Assembly: GCF_014642405.1 (NCBI RefSeq)
Contig: NZ_BMIN01000020.1
Coordinates: 1 to 64,000 of the forward strand
Reading direction: 5' to 3'
DNA: 64,000 nt
DNA from: Pontibacillus salipaludis
GTDB lineage: Bacteria; Bacillota; Bacilli; Bacillales; BH030062
In this document: one piece after another, positions 7,876 to 17,273 of the stretch
Layout of the letters: every line of letters begins with the position of its first letter
How positions within the stretch are numbered: the first letter of the stretch is position 1
Notes under the pieces: generated by a model
Databases searched by the model: none
What the model saw: only the letters and a program-made list of their open reading frames with translations
What the model was told of the DNA's origin: nothing
Position numbers and translations under genes: made by a program

Positions 7876-8463
7876 CTAATCTTTAAGCATATTTATAATG
7901 GATTCGTAGCATAAGTCTTTATACATCTTATGCAGACTATGGTCCCCACTCATGACCCATTGGATAATGCAGCCATCGATTAGGCTCCGAATCGCTTTAG
8001 GCCCTTTTTCAGGGTCTACATTTAGAAACTTTCCTTCACTTTTCCCTTTAGAAATAATAGATTGACCAATAGAAAAACAATTGTTGTAAAAACGCTGATT
8101 GATTTCTTGAAAACGGGGTATTTTAGGAACGTAAGAGAGGAAGTCCAGATATACTTTGTAAAATCGGTCATTTTCCCTCGGCCCAACAAACACAGCGTTC
8201 ACATAGGCGGATAACATTTCATCTGCAGTATGAGCATGTTGCACTGCATTTGCTTCTTTTTGATAAATTCTGTTGGTTAGCCATTCTAATAGATGAGCGA
8301 AGACATCTTCTTTATTTTTAAAATAGTAATTGGTCACGCCTTTGCTTACGCCGGCATAATTCGAAATGTCTTGAAGTGTAACCGAGCTATACCCTTTATC
8401 TGCTATCGCTTCAAAAGTTGCCTGAAGCAATTGTTCTTTTCGTTGTTGCTCTCTTTTTTTCAT
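7876..8463 (-). CDS. TetR/AcrR-family repressor
   Basis: This 195-residue protein has an N-terminal TetR HTH (residues 9-55: TFEAIADKGYSSVTLQDISN, then GVSKGVTNYYFKNKEDVF). The C-terminal ligand domain resembles the BetI-like class. The gene is divergent from the YhdH/YhfP-type oxidoreductase gene at 8608. The shared 144-bp gap carries a palindrome inside the promoter of that gene. Repression of the oxidoreductase and of itself is therefore likely. The inducer is unknown; a reactive carbonyl, quinone or acyl-CoA ligand would suit the target. Confidence 0.85.
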   Translation of the reverse strand: MKKREQQRKEQLLQATFEAIADKGYSSVTLQDISNYAGVSKGVTNYYFKNKEDVFAHLLEWLTNRIYQKEANAVQHAHTADEMLSAYVNAVFVGPRENDRFYKVYLDFLSYVPKIPRFQEINQRFYNNCFSIGQSIISKGKSEGKFLNVDPEKGPKAIRSLIDGCIIQWVMSGDHSLHKMYKDLCYESIINMLKD

Positions 8464-8527
8464 GTCAGCCTCCGAATTGTCTATAGTACCTCCATTGTAT
8501 AAAAATTATACCGTTGGGACAAATTAA

Positions 8528-8556
8528 TTGACATATTTATTTTGACCAGTCAGAAT
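8528..8556 (+). promoter_or_regulatory. Promoter with TetR-type operator
   Basis: -35 TTGACA (8528-8533), 17-bp spacer, -10-like CAGAAT (8551-8556). The dyad TTTTGACCAGTCAGAA (8541-8556), centre TGACCAGTCA, fills the spacer, the standard position for repression. It probably binds the divergent TetR protein. Confidence 0.65.
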
Positions 8557-8607
8557 AAAAAATGAATCAAAAACAAAGACTAACCTATAAAGAGGAGGAA
8601 TTAGATT

Positions 8608-9591
8608 ATGACATTCCGCGCTTTATTAGCTACAAAAGAACAAGATCAAGTTACAACGAACGTAATAGAACGACAAGAATCAGAGCTTCCAGAAGGTGAT
8701 GTGACCATTCAGGTAGCCTATTCAAGTGTGAACTATAAAGATGGACTAGCAACAAACCCTAAAGCCAAAGTCGTACAAGATTACCCAATCATCCCTGGAA
8801 TTGACCTTGCAGGTACAGTTACATCCTCAAATGATGATCGTTACCAAGAAGGGGACGAGGTAATCGTGACAAGTTATGGACTTGGTGTTTCACATGATGG
8901 TGGGTTTAGTGAATACGCACGTGTTCCGGCTGAGTGGGTTGTTCCCTTACCAGAAGGATTATCCCTTCGCGAAGCTATGACCTTCGGTACAGCCGGTTTC
9001 ACCGCAGCTTTATCTGTTCACCGTTTAGAACAGAATGGTTTAACACCTGAGGATGGACCTGTACTTGTTAGTGGAGCAACAGGTGGCGTAGGTAGTATGG
9101 CTGTTGCCATGCTCTCAAAAAAAGGGTATCACGTTGTTGCCTCTACAGGTAAAGAGTCTGAACATGACTATTTACGTTCAATCGGTGCTACAGAGATTAT
9201 CTCACGTGAAGAAGTAACACCTGAGAAAGTACGCCCTCTCCAATCACAAAAATGGGCAGCCGCTGTTGATCCTGTTGGAGGTAAACCATTAGCAAGTGTC
9301 TTAGCTTCCATTCAATATGGTGGTTCTGTTGCAGTAAGTGGATTAACGGCAGGTGTAGAGGTGCCAACAACGGTTATGCCATTCATACTTCGAGGTGTTG
9401 ATCTATTAGGAATTGACTCTGTCTATTGTCCGATGGATATGCGTAAACAAGTATGGGATCGCCTTGCTACTGACTTAAAACCAGATCAGATGAACGAAAT
9501 AGAGAATGAAATAACGTTAGACGAACTACCACAAACGCTTACTGACATCTTACAAAGCAAAGTGAAAGGTCGTACAATTGTGAAAATGTAA
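8608..9591 (+). CDS. YhdH/YhfP-family NADPH oxidoreductase (AcuI-like)
   Basis: This 327-residue zinc-independent medium-chain dehydrogenase/reductase has a GroES-like N-terminal half with YSSVNYKDGLA and PIIPGIDLAGTV. The NAD(P) site is VSGATGGVGSMAVAML (about 152-167). It is full length for YhdH/YhfP/AcuI proteins, which reduce acryloyl-CoA or quinone-like enones with NADPH in the cytoplasm. The start ATG 8608 follows AGAGGAGGAA. A terminator follows, so it is a single-gene unit controlled by the divergent TetR regulator. Confidence 0.88.
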   Translation: MTFRALLATKEQDQVTTNVIERQESELPEGDVTIQVAYSSVNYKDGLATNPKAKVVQDYPIIPGIDLAGTVTSSNDDRYQEGDEVIVTSYGLGVSHDGGFSEYARVPAEWVVPLPEGLSLREAMTFGTAGFTAALSVHRLEQNGLTPEDGPVLVSGATGGVGSMAVAMLSKKGYHVVASTGKESEHDYLRSIGATEIISREEVTPEKVRPLQSQKWAAAVDPVGGKPLASVLASIQYGGSVAVSGLTAGVEVPTTVMPFILRGVDLLGIDSVYCPMDMRKQVWDRLATDLKPDQMNEIENEITLDELPQTLTDILQSKVKGRTIVKM

Positions 9592-9603
9592 CATTTTTAA
9601 GGA

Positions 9604-9631
9604 GCCCTTCTACAATGGAAGGGCTTTTTTT
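9604..9631 (+). terminator. Terminator after the oxidoreductase gene
   Basis: GCCCTTC-TACAAT-GGAAGGGC with a run of T. Confidence 0.85.
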
Positions 9632-9840
9632 GTGTCATTAAATAGTATAATGTAGTGGGAAGTACATTTCTTTGTCTAAAAAGTCAACAATTGTTCTTGA
9701 AGATATAAAAAGTAAGGTTGAATGGTAGAAAGAAAACTCGTCTGTTAGGGGCAAAGACCTTACAATAGGAAAAGACTGTATATCATAATTTAAGTAGTAT
9801 AGTCATTGAATTGCATAAATGTAATAAGGAGTTTACGGTG

Positions 9841-12789
9841 ATGAAGTTTAAGCAACATACGACTTATCCTTTGACAAGATGGGTCTGGCAAAACTTTTTG
9901 AAAGTCGCTTTGATCCCTTTGCTAGTCGTAGAACTGGCGTTTGTTGGGATCTACTTTGTAGCAAGCGAATGGTCAAAGAACGAAATGATAGACATGATAA
10001 AAAGTGAAGCAGAAGAAGATATGAGAGAGTCTGCTTCAAGAGAGGCCGAAGTCATCTCAAATCAAGTTCGTTCCATTTCAAATGCAACGAAGTTATTTCA
10101 AGAAGAAATGAAAGAATCATTCCAACAACCCATCTCATTAGACGATTTGAATCAAAATGATTTAAATAGGCTCGAAGAAACGGAAGAAGGGCTTCTATAT
10201 ACAGATAAAGATCACCCAGACGGTGGTGCGGCGATTTTCTATAGTACGAGTGGGGGGCAAGATCGTGAGAAGATAGCTCGGTTACTTAAGAGCGAAGAGT
10301 TAATGGAGAATATTTATAACTCACAGCCATTAGCCTCCTCAATTTATTTTAATACCTCTGACTCCCTTAATATCATTTATCCATTTGTAGATAAATTGGA
10401 AGAATTAGAATCTGACCTAGATATTACGAAATATAATTTTTATTTTAGAGCTGACGAGGACCATAATCAGAATCGAGAACAATTATGGACACCTGCTTAT
10501 TGGGATCCTGCTGGGAAAGGATGGACCTTCTCTTCTATTGCACCTGTGTACAACGGGGACCAACTTGAGGGAGTGGTAGGGATGGATATCACCATCGGTA
10601 CAATTGGAGATAAAATCGAGGACCTCGATCTTCCTTGGCAAGGGGTGGGCATGCTTGTACAAGATGATGCTGAGATCTTAGCCTTATCTAAGGATGCTGA
10701 AAGATTGTTAGGGGTAGAAGCGCTTGAAGATCAGGAACATGGTGATTCAAGTACTGGAGATATTTATAAGCCAAGTACATACAATATGTTAGTACATTCT
10801 CAAGCAAAGCCACTTGCAACGGTATTAGTCGGTCAGGAAAATGGGTTGGAGACTTTAGAGTGGGAAGGTGAGAAGAAGTTTGCAGCCTGGTCGACCGTCG
10901 AAGGAACAGGTTGGCGCTTTTTAATTATTGTAGATGAGTCTGCTGTTTTTGAAGATGTTTACACGATGAATGGGAAGTTAGTGAAAATTGGTGCCCTTAT
11001 GATTTTAGGATTGATATTATTCTATATCTTTTTCTTCATCGTATTATACCGGAACTCACGGAAGGTTAGTCAAACGATCTCTAAGCCGCTCGTAGAGATG
11101 AATCAAATGGTTACGGAAATAGGGGGAGGGAACTATTTCCAGAGAAGGCGAGCCTTTGATATTGACGAGTTAGATGAAACGTCTAAAAGCATAATTGAAA
11201 TGGGGCAAAACCTGGGACTTTCTAATAAAGCGCTAAAAGAAGCTCAAGAAGAGATCCGTTCTAAGGAAGGAGATCTTCGAGCACTTGTTATGTCTATTGA
11301 TGATGTGATTATGCAGTTGGATCGAAAAGGTACCTATCTCAATATATGGACGAATGACGAAGGAAAGCTTTCTAAGCCAAAAAGCGAACTTCTGCAAACT
11401 ACAATCGAACAAGTCTTCTCTGAAGATGAGGCTAATCTGTTTATGGAAACAATCGAGTACGTAAATGAAACGGGAAAAGCAGAGAATATTGAATATGTTA
11501 TTGAGACATTAACTGGCACAAGATGGTTCCAAGGGAGGATTGCTCCGATTATTGAATCATCTGGGGAATTTCAACATTTTGTTTTAACTGCTCGAGATAT
11601 AACCCCATTAAAGGAAATGGAGAAATCTCTCCGGGATGCAAAAGAAGAAGCCGAACGTGCAAGTCAAGCTAAATCGGATTTTCTCTCTAGTATGAGTCAT
11701 GAATTGAGAACGCCGATGAATGCAATTTTAGGATTTGCTCAGCTTCTACAGTATGACAGCGATCATAAGCTAAGCCCTACTCAAGACGAGAGTGTTGAAG
11801 AAATTATTAAAGCAGGGAACCATCTGTTAACCATTATCAATGATATATTAGATTTAGCTCGAGTGGAGTCAGGAAAGATGTCGATCTCCATTGAGCCTGT
11901 AGAGGTTTCCCCTGTAATTGATGAAGTTGTTAGTATCACACAGCCCCTTGCCAAAAAGAGAGATATTAAACTGATCGTTGAAGAATGTGCTTGTCATAGT
12001 CAATTTGTGTTTGCTGATCGAACAAGACTAAAACAAGTTCTTCTAAATTTAATGTCTAACGCTGTAAAGTATAATCGTGAAGGTGGAGAAATTACGTTTA
12101 CTTGCCATGTCCAGAATGATAAAGTCTCTTTCTTCGTTAAAGATACGGGTATTGGGATTGTTGAGGAGGAAATGGACAGCATTTTTGAGCCGTTCACTCG
12201 TGTTCCGAGTAATGATATTGTAGAAGGAACAGGGATCGGATTAACGTTATCGAAGCAGCTAGTGTCCTTAATGGGTGGTTCAATCTCTTTAACAAGTGAA
12301 TCAGGCAAAGGGAGTACTTTTTGGGTTGAACTTCCACTTGTGGATGAACCCAATAACTTATCAGCACAATGGTATGATCAACAGAATAACGCTCCTGTAC
12401 AGTTTGCTGAAAAGAAAAAAGTCTTGTATATAGAAGACAATCCCGCCAACTTAAATCTAGTTAGGCGTATATTAGAAACATACGAGCAGATTGAGTTAAT
12501 GTCATCGACCACAGGGGAAATGGGGATTGACCTTGCTCAAGCCCATGAGCCTAACCTTATTTTAATTGATCTTAATTTACCAGGTATAGATGGTTTCACC
12601 GTTCTCTCCCGACTGAAGGACATGGATGAAACACGTGAACTTCCTGTAATAGCTATTAGTGCAAACGCTATGCCTAGAGATATTGAGAAGGGACTAGCAG
12701 CTGGATTTGACGACTATTTAACTAAACCAATTCAAGTAGGGAAGTTTATGAAAATGGTTGAAGCTCATTTATTTAAACAATCTGATTAA
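9841..12789 (+). CDS. Hybrid sensor histidine kinase (Cache-HAMP-PAS-HisKA-HATPase-REC)
   Basis: This protein has 982 residues from ATG 9841, which follows AAGGAG by 10 bases; an upstream in-frame ATG (9811) lacks a site. The order is TM about 17-40, an extracellular sensor of roughly 330 residues resembling dCACHE, TM about 380-402, a HAMP-like linker, a PAS domain about 480-600, then HisKA with H620 in SMSHELRTPMNAI. HATPase (N box LMSNAVKYN, G1 KDTGIGI) and a C-terminal receiver with D910 in LIDLNLPG follow. It therefore has an internal phosphorelay. The LytTR regulator gene 162 bases downstream is a plausible partner, but an Hpt protein would normally be needed and none is seen. Confidence 0.92.
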   Translation: MKFKQHTTYPLTRWVWQNFLKVALIPLLVVELAFVGIYFVASEWSKNEMIDMIKSEAEEDMRESASREAEVISNQVRSISNATKLFQEEMKESFQQPISLDDLNQNDLNRLEETEEGLLYTDKDHPDGGAAIFYSTSGGQDREKIARLLKSEELMENIYNSQPLASSIYFNTSDSLNIIYPFVDKLEELESDLDITKYNFYFRADEDHNQNREQLWTPAYWDPAGKGWTFSSIAPVYNGDQLEGVVGMDITIGTIGDKIEDLDLPWQGVGMLVQDDAEILALSKDAERLLGVEALEDQEHGDSSTGDIYKPSTYNMLVHSQAKPLATVLVGQENGLETLEWEGEKKFAAWSTVEGTGWRFLIIVDESAVFEDVYTMNGKLVKIGALMILGLILFYIFFFIVLYRNSRKVSQTISKPLVEMNQMVTEIGGGNYFQRRRAFDIDELDETSKSIIEMGQNLGLSNKALKEAQEEIRSKEGDLRALVMSIDDVIMQLDRKGTYLNIWTNDEGKLSKPKSELLQTTIEQVFSEDEANLFMETIEYVNETGKAENIEYVIETLTGTRWFQGRIAPIIESSGEFQHFVLTARDITPLKEMEKSLRDAKEEAERASQAKSDFLSSMSHELRTPMNAILGFAQLLQYDSDHKLSPTQDESVEEIIKAGNHLLTIINDILDLARVESGKMSISIEPVEVSPVIDEVVSITQPLAKKRDIKLIVEECACHSQFVFADRTRLKQVLLNLMSNAVKYNREGGEITFTCHVQNDKVSFFVKDTGIGIVEEEMDSIFEPFTRVPSNDIVEGTGIGLTLSKQLVSLMGGSISLTSESGKGSTFWVELPLVDEPNNLSAQWYDQQNNAPVQFAEKKKVLYIEDNPANLNLVRRILETYEQIELMSSTTGEMGIDLAQAHEPNLILIDLNLPGIDGFTVLSRLKDMDETRELPVIAISANAMPRDIEKGLAAGFDDYLTKPIQVGKFMKMVEAHLFKQSD

Positions 12790-12792
12790 AGG

Positions 12793-12831
12793 AAAAGCAG
12801 CGGGGAAGCCTTCCTCAGCTGCTTTTTTTCT
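12793..12831 (+). terminator. Terminator after the hybrid kinase gene
   Basis: AAGCAGCGGGGAAG paired imperfectly with CTTCCTCAGCTGCTT, then T-run. It separates kinase and regulator transcripts. Confidence 0.75.
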
Positions 12832-12951
12832 TTGGATTAGTTTTTTGTCATAGAATTCTCTTCTTTTAATTTGTGTATTTTCCTAAACAAATTGGTAGCT
12901 TTATCGTATACTAATTATTAGGAAACTAGTCTTATTAGGATGATGTAAAGA

Positions 12952-13692
12952 ATGAAGTATCGAGTATTAATAGCCGATGATCAAGATGCCTCTCGTAAGT
13001 TGCTAAGGCAAATGGTGGAAAAGGTTGCTGGTGATGCATTTGAAATTATTGATGAAGCAACAGATGGGGAACAGCTTGTTGAGAAAGTGATTCTCTCTGA
13101 ACCTGACCTTGTGCTCTGTGACATTGAAATGCCAAAACAGAAGGGAAATGAAGCAATCCGAGCTTGTAAAGAAATAAATGCGGACCTTCAGTTTATTTTT
13201 ACTACAGCATACGACACGTTTGCAGTAGAGGCTTTTAATTTAAATGCGGTTGATTATGTTATGAAGCCTATTCAAATAAATCGTTTGCTCTTATCTTTAG
13301 AAAGAGCCAAGAAAGTATTGCGCCAGCTTAATACTGAAAACCAGGAAACGAAGTTAAAGGAATATCAACGAATTCCTGTCCGCTTCAATCGTTCACTTTA
13401 CTATGTACAAGTAGATGATATCCTATTTATAGAGAAAAGTGACCGAAAGGCAGTTATACATACGTCTTATGAACAATATTCCTCGCCTGAAACATTAGAG
13501 TATTTTATGGAGTATTTGGATGATAAATTCGTTCAGTCTCACCGATCCTTCATCATTAATTTAGAACGAATTTCAAGGATTCAAACCTCTGGTAAAAGTT
13601 ATTTAGTTTTCTTTCATGGGTATGAAGAGCCTGCTCAAATATCGAAGCAAAACATTCAACGTATTCAGCATATGATGAATGACTTCTTGTAA
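12952..13692 (+). CDS. LytTR-family response regulator
   Basis: This 246-residue protein has a receiver domain (1-120) with phospho-acceptor D57 in LVLCDIEMPKQ, T/A switch region FTTAYD and K104 region YVMKPIQ. A LytTR DNA-binding domain follows (about 140-245: LFIEKSDRKAVIHT, SHRSFIINLERI). Regulators of this class bind direct repeats upstream of exoenzyme, bacteriocin or cell-wall genes. No kinase of the usual LytS class is adjacent; the hybrid kinase upstream has a separate transcript. The ribosome binding site (AGGATGATG) is modest. Confidence 0.9.
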   Translation: MKYRVLIADDQDASRKLLRQMVEKVAGDAFEIIDEATDGEQLVEKVILSEPDLVLCDIEMPKQKGNEAIRACKEINADLQFIFTTAYDTFAVEAFNLNAVDYVMKPIQINRLLLSLERAKKVLRQLNTENQETKLKEYQRIPVRFNRSLYYVQVDDILFIEKSDRKAVIHTSYEQYSSPETLEYFMEYLDDKFVQSHRSFIINLERISRIQTSGKSYLVFFHGYEEPAQISKQNIQRIQHMMNDFL

Positions 13693-13701
13693 TGGTTTAT
13701 G

Positions 13702-13728
13702 AGCTCGTCTTAATCAGACGGGCTTTTT
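13702..13728 (+). terminator. Terminator after the LytTR regulator gene
   Basis: AGCTCGTCT-TAATC-AGACGGGCT followed by TTTT; its 3' side merges with the border of the adjacent MITE-like element. Confidence 0.75.
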
Positions 13729-14205
13729 GGTTGTTCCATATAAGCCTCTCTTATATGGAACACTCTAAGCTGAGACACTTTTGTGTAGACAGGCCCGTTA
13801 CGCTTGTCAAGTGGTTGGGGTGTCTGGGGAACGACTCGCTTTCCGCGGGCGGCCCCACACGACGTGGGGTCGTTCGACGTTGGCTATTGACGTGACGGTT
13901 TTAGTCGAACTTCCTCTTTCTTTTTAGAGCCTCCTCGGGAAAACCACCCTGCGGGGTCTCGTCGACCTCTTTCTCCCGCAGGAGTCTCCCCGTTCCCCAG
14001 ACACCCCTGCTATAGTTTTTCGAACGGCCCCATATCTTAAGGTTGGTGATAGTTGTGGGGTTTCCTCATATGGCATGTTTCCCCAACCGCCTCAGTTTCA
14101 AGTAATGCAAACGGAAACATTCTCTCATTTTCGAGACTTCAACAATCCTCCCCCTCTTGAACATGCATGTTATAGTAAATAAGAACAGTAACCTTTAACA
14201 GAGCC
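13720..14205 (-). mobile_element. MITE-like hairpin element, copy 2
   Basis: It runs opposite to the copy at 59.6 kb: GTTCCATATAAGCC...TTATATGGAAC lies near the left border, and GAGAATGTTTCCGTTTGC is read on the minus strand near the right. The right terminal repeat CCTTTAACAGAGCC (14192-14205) is intact; the left end is eroded into the preceding terminator. The hairpin core (about 13822-14007) is closed by GGGGTGTCTGGGGAACG and its complement. It holds an extra segment (about 13853-13940) absent from other copies. No target duplication is visible. Confidence 0.65.
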
Positions 14206-14465
14206 TTTTGTATAGAAGTGTACGCTTTATACTGGAGTTATTGACGTGTCTAGGACATATGTCAATTTTTTATTAAATATTGCTTTAAATGGTCTTTTTT
14301 TTTGTTTGAAATGCTCTTCTTTATGTCTTAAAGGGGGGAGTAATTGGTCTAAAGTACCATTTTTATTTTGAAGTAAAAGGAATTAACTGTTACATTATAT
14401 ACAAGATCAATGAAGGGTAAATAGATAGTTACTTATTTAACGATTTTCATTACCTGATTTGATGT
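14206..14465. other. Gene-free AT-rich stretch before the leader candidate
   Basis: No gene is recognisable. An imperfect dyad, TTGACGTGTC-TAG-GACATATGTCAA (about 14241-14265), may be an operator. There is a run of T (14297-14305) without a stem. Confidence 0.3.
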
Positions 14466-14711
14466 GAGTATAGGGTTCTTTCGAAAACCACCATCAACGA
14501 TTCGGAAGGACCGATCGGGGAAACATACTCCATTAAATACTTGATCTTACCCACATAGGCCGTTTAGGTGGGCCATCACTTTTGGTAAGAGTGAGCTCAC
14601 CTTTCCAAGAAAAAAGAGATAACTAGAGAAAACACGTTTGGATTGGCTAAAAAGAGACGACGATATATAGAGACAAAGAAGAAAAAGGCTGTGCATGTGC
14701 ACAGCCTTTTT
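14466..14711 (+). promoter_or_regulatory. Structured leader candidate with terminator (possible riboswitch)
   Basis: GAGTAT (14466-14471) pairs with ATACTC (14525-14530). They enclose two further helices: GGTT/AACC (14474-14489) and GATTCGG/CCGATC (14499-14516), a three-way-junction plan. A second domain pairs CTTACC (14546-14551) with GGTAAG (14584-14589) around CCCAC/GTGGG. A strong hairpin, GGCTGTGCA-TG-TGCACAGCC with flanking A and T runs (14682-14711), then stands about 100 bases before the permease start. The aptamer-then-terminator plan is riboswitch-like, but I recognise no known class. The pairings were made by eye, without covariation support. Confidence 0.4.
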
Positions 14712-14807
14712 CTAATGCCTTTTTAAGAACAAACACCACTCTGGGCATTCGTGCATAGTGTAATAGCACACACAGAATGTGTAGAAGAAAAGGGTGGTGA
14801 TCCTAAA

Positions 14808-16241
14808 GTGGAATTAACCGTTACGCATTGGATGTACGGGATCATAACGATCGTTATCATTGCCACGATGATGTTTAGAAAAGGGGTTGTGTTACCAACA
14901 CTACTTGGTACATTTTTAATAGCTTGGGTATACAAGGGGAGTGTAATAGGTGGGTTTACTTCTGTCTTTAATGCAAACCTTGTAGCGGCTAAAGAGCTAT
15001 TTAACATCTTCTTAATTATTACGTTTATGGTTGCTTTACTGCAGGCATTAAGTGATTTAGGGGCAGATCGAAGGATGATTATCCCCATTCAAAAAGTCAT
15101 GACAAACGGGCATATCGCTTACTTTGTGTTAGCAGCCGTTACGTATGTCATATCTTTATTCTTCTGGCCAACACCAGCAGTTCCTTTAATTTGTGCTTTA
15201 CTCGTACCTGCTGCTGTTCGAGCTGGGTTACCTGCTATGTTGGCAGCGATGGCCGTTGCTCTTGCGGGTCAGGGGATGGCCCTGTCATCTGATTACATTA
15301 TGCAAGTGGCACCTGGGCTTTCAGCGGCGTCAGCTGGAATAGAAACAAGTGAAGTGGTGGATAAGGCGTTTATTTTATCTATTATTACAGGGGTTATTGC
15401 GCTTTTGCTTGCTTATTTATTCTATCGTACTAGTATAAGGTCTTCTAAAGATGTACAGAACGAAGTAGAACTTCGATCGTTACAAGGGCTAGGTGCAGGG
15501 GATCAATCGACAAGGGAAGCAAAAAGTCAGGGAATAGGGATGTGGAGTAAATTATTTGCTGTGCTCGTTCCTCTATCCATGCTTGGTGTTATGGTTTTTA
15601 TGATTACGACTAAATTGGGATCAGGACGAATGGGAGGTCTAGAAGGAGGGGATGGAGCTGCCTTTATTGGAGGAGTAGCTGTTATTTTGCTACTATTGGC
15701 AACGGTAGCCTTCGGTCGCCAGAATTCTCTAGATTATATTACAGAGCATATTACAGATGGATTTGTATTTGCTTTTAAAGCTATGGGACCTGTTATACCA
15801 ATTGCTGGATTTTTCTTTTTAGGAAGTTCAGACTTTTCAGGAAGCATATTATCTCTAGGGGAGGCAACAGCACCCGCCTTTTTATTTGATCTTGTACAAT
15901 CGAGTCAGGATATCTTACCTCAAAGCTCGATCCTAGTAGCTTTTAGTATTCTGATAATTGGAATCATAACCGGTCTTGATGGATCGGGTTTCTCTGGATT
16001 ACCTTTAACAGGAGCGCTTGCTGGTGCTATGGCTTCTTCGGGATTAGATGCAGGTACACTCGCGGCGATAGGTCAAATGGGATCGATCTGGACAGGTGGA
16101 GGGACGATTATAGCCTGGTCATCCGTCATTGCGATTGCTGGTTTCTGCGGTGTCTCAGTAATGGAGCTTGTAAGGCGAAACTTCCTTCCCGTAATGATTG
16201 GATTAATAGCTGCAACGATGTTTGGTATACTATTTTGGTAA
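14808..16241 (+). CDS. Polytopic membrane permease, substrate unknown
   Basis: Taking GTG 14808, which follows AAGGGTGGTGA, the product has 477 residues and about 11-12 hydrophobic segments. A hydrophilic loop lies near residues 215-245 and glycine-rich re-entrant-like stretches near the end (GLDGSGFSGLPLTGALAGAM, GQMGSIWTGGGTII). The layout resembles carriers of the ion-transporter superfamily such as carboxylate or Na+-coupled permeases. I cannot place the family with certainty. It is a single-gene unit with its own terminator and a long leader that may sense a ligand. Confidence 0.75.
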   Translation: MELTVTHWMYGIITIVIIATMMFRKGVVLPTLLGTFLIAWVYKGSVIGGFTSVFNANLVAAKELFNIFLIITFMVALLQALSDLGADRRMIIPIQKVMTNGHIAYFVLAAVTYVISLFFWPTPAVPLICALLVPAAVRAGLPAMLAAMAVALAGQGMALSSDYIMQVAPGLSAASAGIETSEVVDKAFILSIITGVIALLLAYLFYRTSIRSSKDVQNEVELRSLQGLGAGDQSTREAKSQGIGMWSKLFAVLVPLSMLGVMVFMITTKLGSGRMGGLEGGDGAAFIGGVAVILLLLATVAFGRQNSLDYITEHITDGFVFAFKAMGPVIPIAGFFFLGSSDFSGSILSLGEATAPAFLFDLVQSSQDILPQSSILVAFSILIIGIITGLDGSGFSGLPLTGALAGAMASSGLDAGTLAAIGQMGSIWTGGGTIIAWSSVIAIAGFCGVSVMELVRRNFLPVMIGLIAATMFGILFW

Positions 16242-16250
16242 TCAAACCTA

Positions 16251-16279
16251 CAGGTGGACATATGCTCACCTGTTTTTTT
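16251..16279 (+). terminator. Terminator after the permease gene
   Basis: CAGGTG-GACATATGCT-CACCTG followed by TTTTTTT. Confidence 0.8.
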
Positions 16280-16394
16280 GTGCTCTTTTATCCTTGAGAA
16301 TGTTAAAATAAAAATATCTTGTAATGGATGAAACGTATTGAATGAATGAACGTATAAAAGGTATGAAGTAATAACGAAGAAAGGGATGGTTACG

Positions 16395-17156
16395 ATGTTT
16401 AAAAAGATTATGGCAAGTATTGGTGTAGGTGCTGCGAAAGTAGATACACAGTTAGAGAAAGAACGCTTTTCAGCAGGTGAAGAGGTACGAGGCAAGGTTG
16501 TGATGAAAGGCGGAAATGCAGAGCAGCAAATTGATCGCATCAACTTGTTTTTAATGACTGAAGTTGTGAAAGAAAAGGATGATCGAAAAGTACGTGAAGA
16601 AGAGATCATTCACAGCTTCAACATTACAGAATCCTTTACATTGAAGGAAGGGGAGGACAAAGAAATTGATTTCTCCTTTAAGCTTCCTTTAAATACTCCT
16701 GCAAGTTTTGGGCGTCTTCCGATTTGGTTCCAAACAGGACTTGATATCCCTATGGCAATAGATCCTCAGGACCGTGATTTTATTCATGTGGATCCAGCTG
16801 AACCTGTACAAACGATTCTTACCGCTCTTCAACATGAACTTGGTTTCTCGTTACGTAAAGTGGAAATGGAAGAAGCTCGTAACCGACAAATTGTTCAGGA
16901 ATTTGAATTCTTACCAGGAGGACGTTTCCGCGGAGATCTTGATGAACTAGAAGTTGTGTTCTTCCCACAAGAAGATGGGGTAGAACTTGTGCTAGAGGTG
17001 GACCGTCGCGCGAAAGGTTTGGGAGGTTTATTAGCAGAAGCGTTTGACGCTGACGAGAGTCATGTTCGTACACGCCTCACAAATGCAGATATTGCAAATG
17101 GAGAACGCTCTGTAGCGAATCAGCTAGAACAACTGATTGCGAGATTTGCTAATTAA
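16395..17156 (+). CDS. spo0M: Sporulation-control protein Spo0M
   Basis: This 253-residue soluble protein has an arrestin-like beta-sandwich. It begins FKKIMASIGVGAAKVDTQLE with the typical FSAGEEVRGKVVMKGG and LPLNTPASFGRLPIWFQTGLD motifs, and is full length for Spo0M. In B. subtilis Spo0M influences sporulation and cell division. ATG 16395 is preferred because AAAGGGATGG precedes it by six bases; the ATG at 16386 lies inside that site. Monocistronic with terminator. Confidence 0.92.
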   Translation: MFKKIMASIGVGAAKVDTQLEKERFSAGEEVRGKVVMKGGNAEQQIDRINLFLMTEVVKEKDDRKVREEEIIHSFNITESFTLKEGEDKEIDFSFKLPLNTPASFGRLPIWFQTGLDIPMAIDPQDRDFIHVDPAEPVQTILTALQHELGFSLRKVEMEEARNRQIVQEFEFLPGGRFRGDLDELEVVFFPQEDGVELVLEVDRRAKGLGGLLAEAFDADESHVRTRLTNADIANGERSVANQLEQLIARFAN

Positions 17157-17172
17157 ACGAATTATTTAAGGC

Positions 17173-17202
17173 AAGAGGAAAGCTAATGGCTTTCCTCTTT
17201 TT
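17173..17202 (+). terminator. Terminator after spo0M
   Basis: AAGAGGAAAGC-TAAT-GGCTTTCCTCTT plus T-run. Confidence 0.85.
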
Positions 17203-17273
17203 ATGTCTTATTATTCGGTATAAGGTTTTCTAAATATGTATCTTATATTTACAAAACTTGGAGTTTAGTTTAT

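Noticed and set aside
13692-13895. 67-codon frame after the LytTR gene
   Set aside because: It starts in the LytTR stop region, crosses its terminator and ends inside MITE copy 2.
14723-15088. 121-codon minus-strand frame opposite the permease
   Set aside because: Antisense shadow of a hydrophobic coding region; no site or homology.
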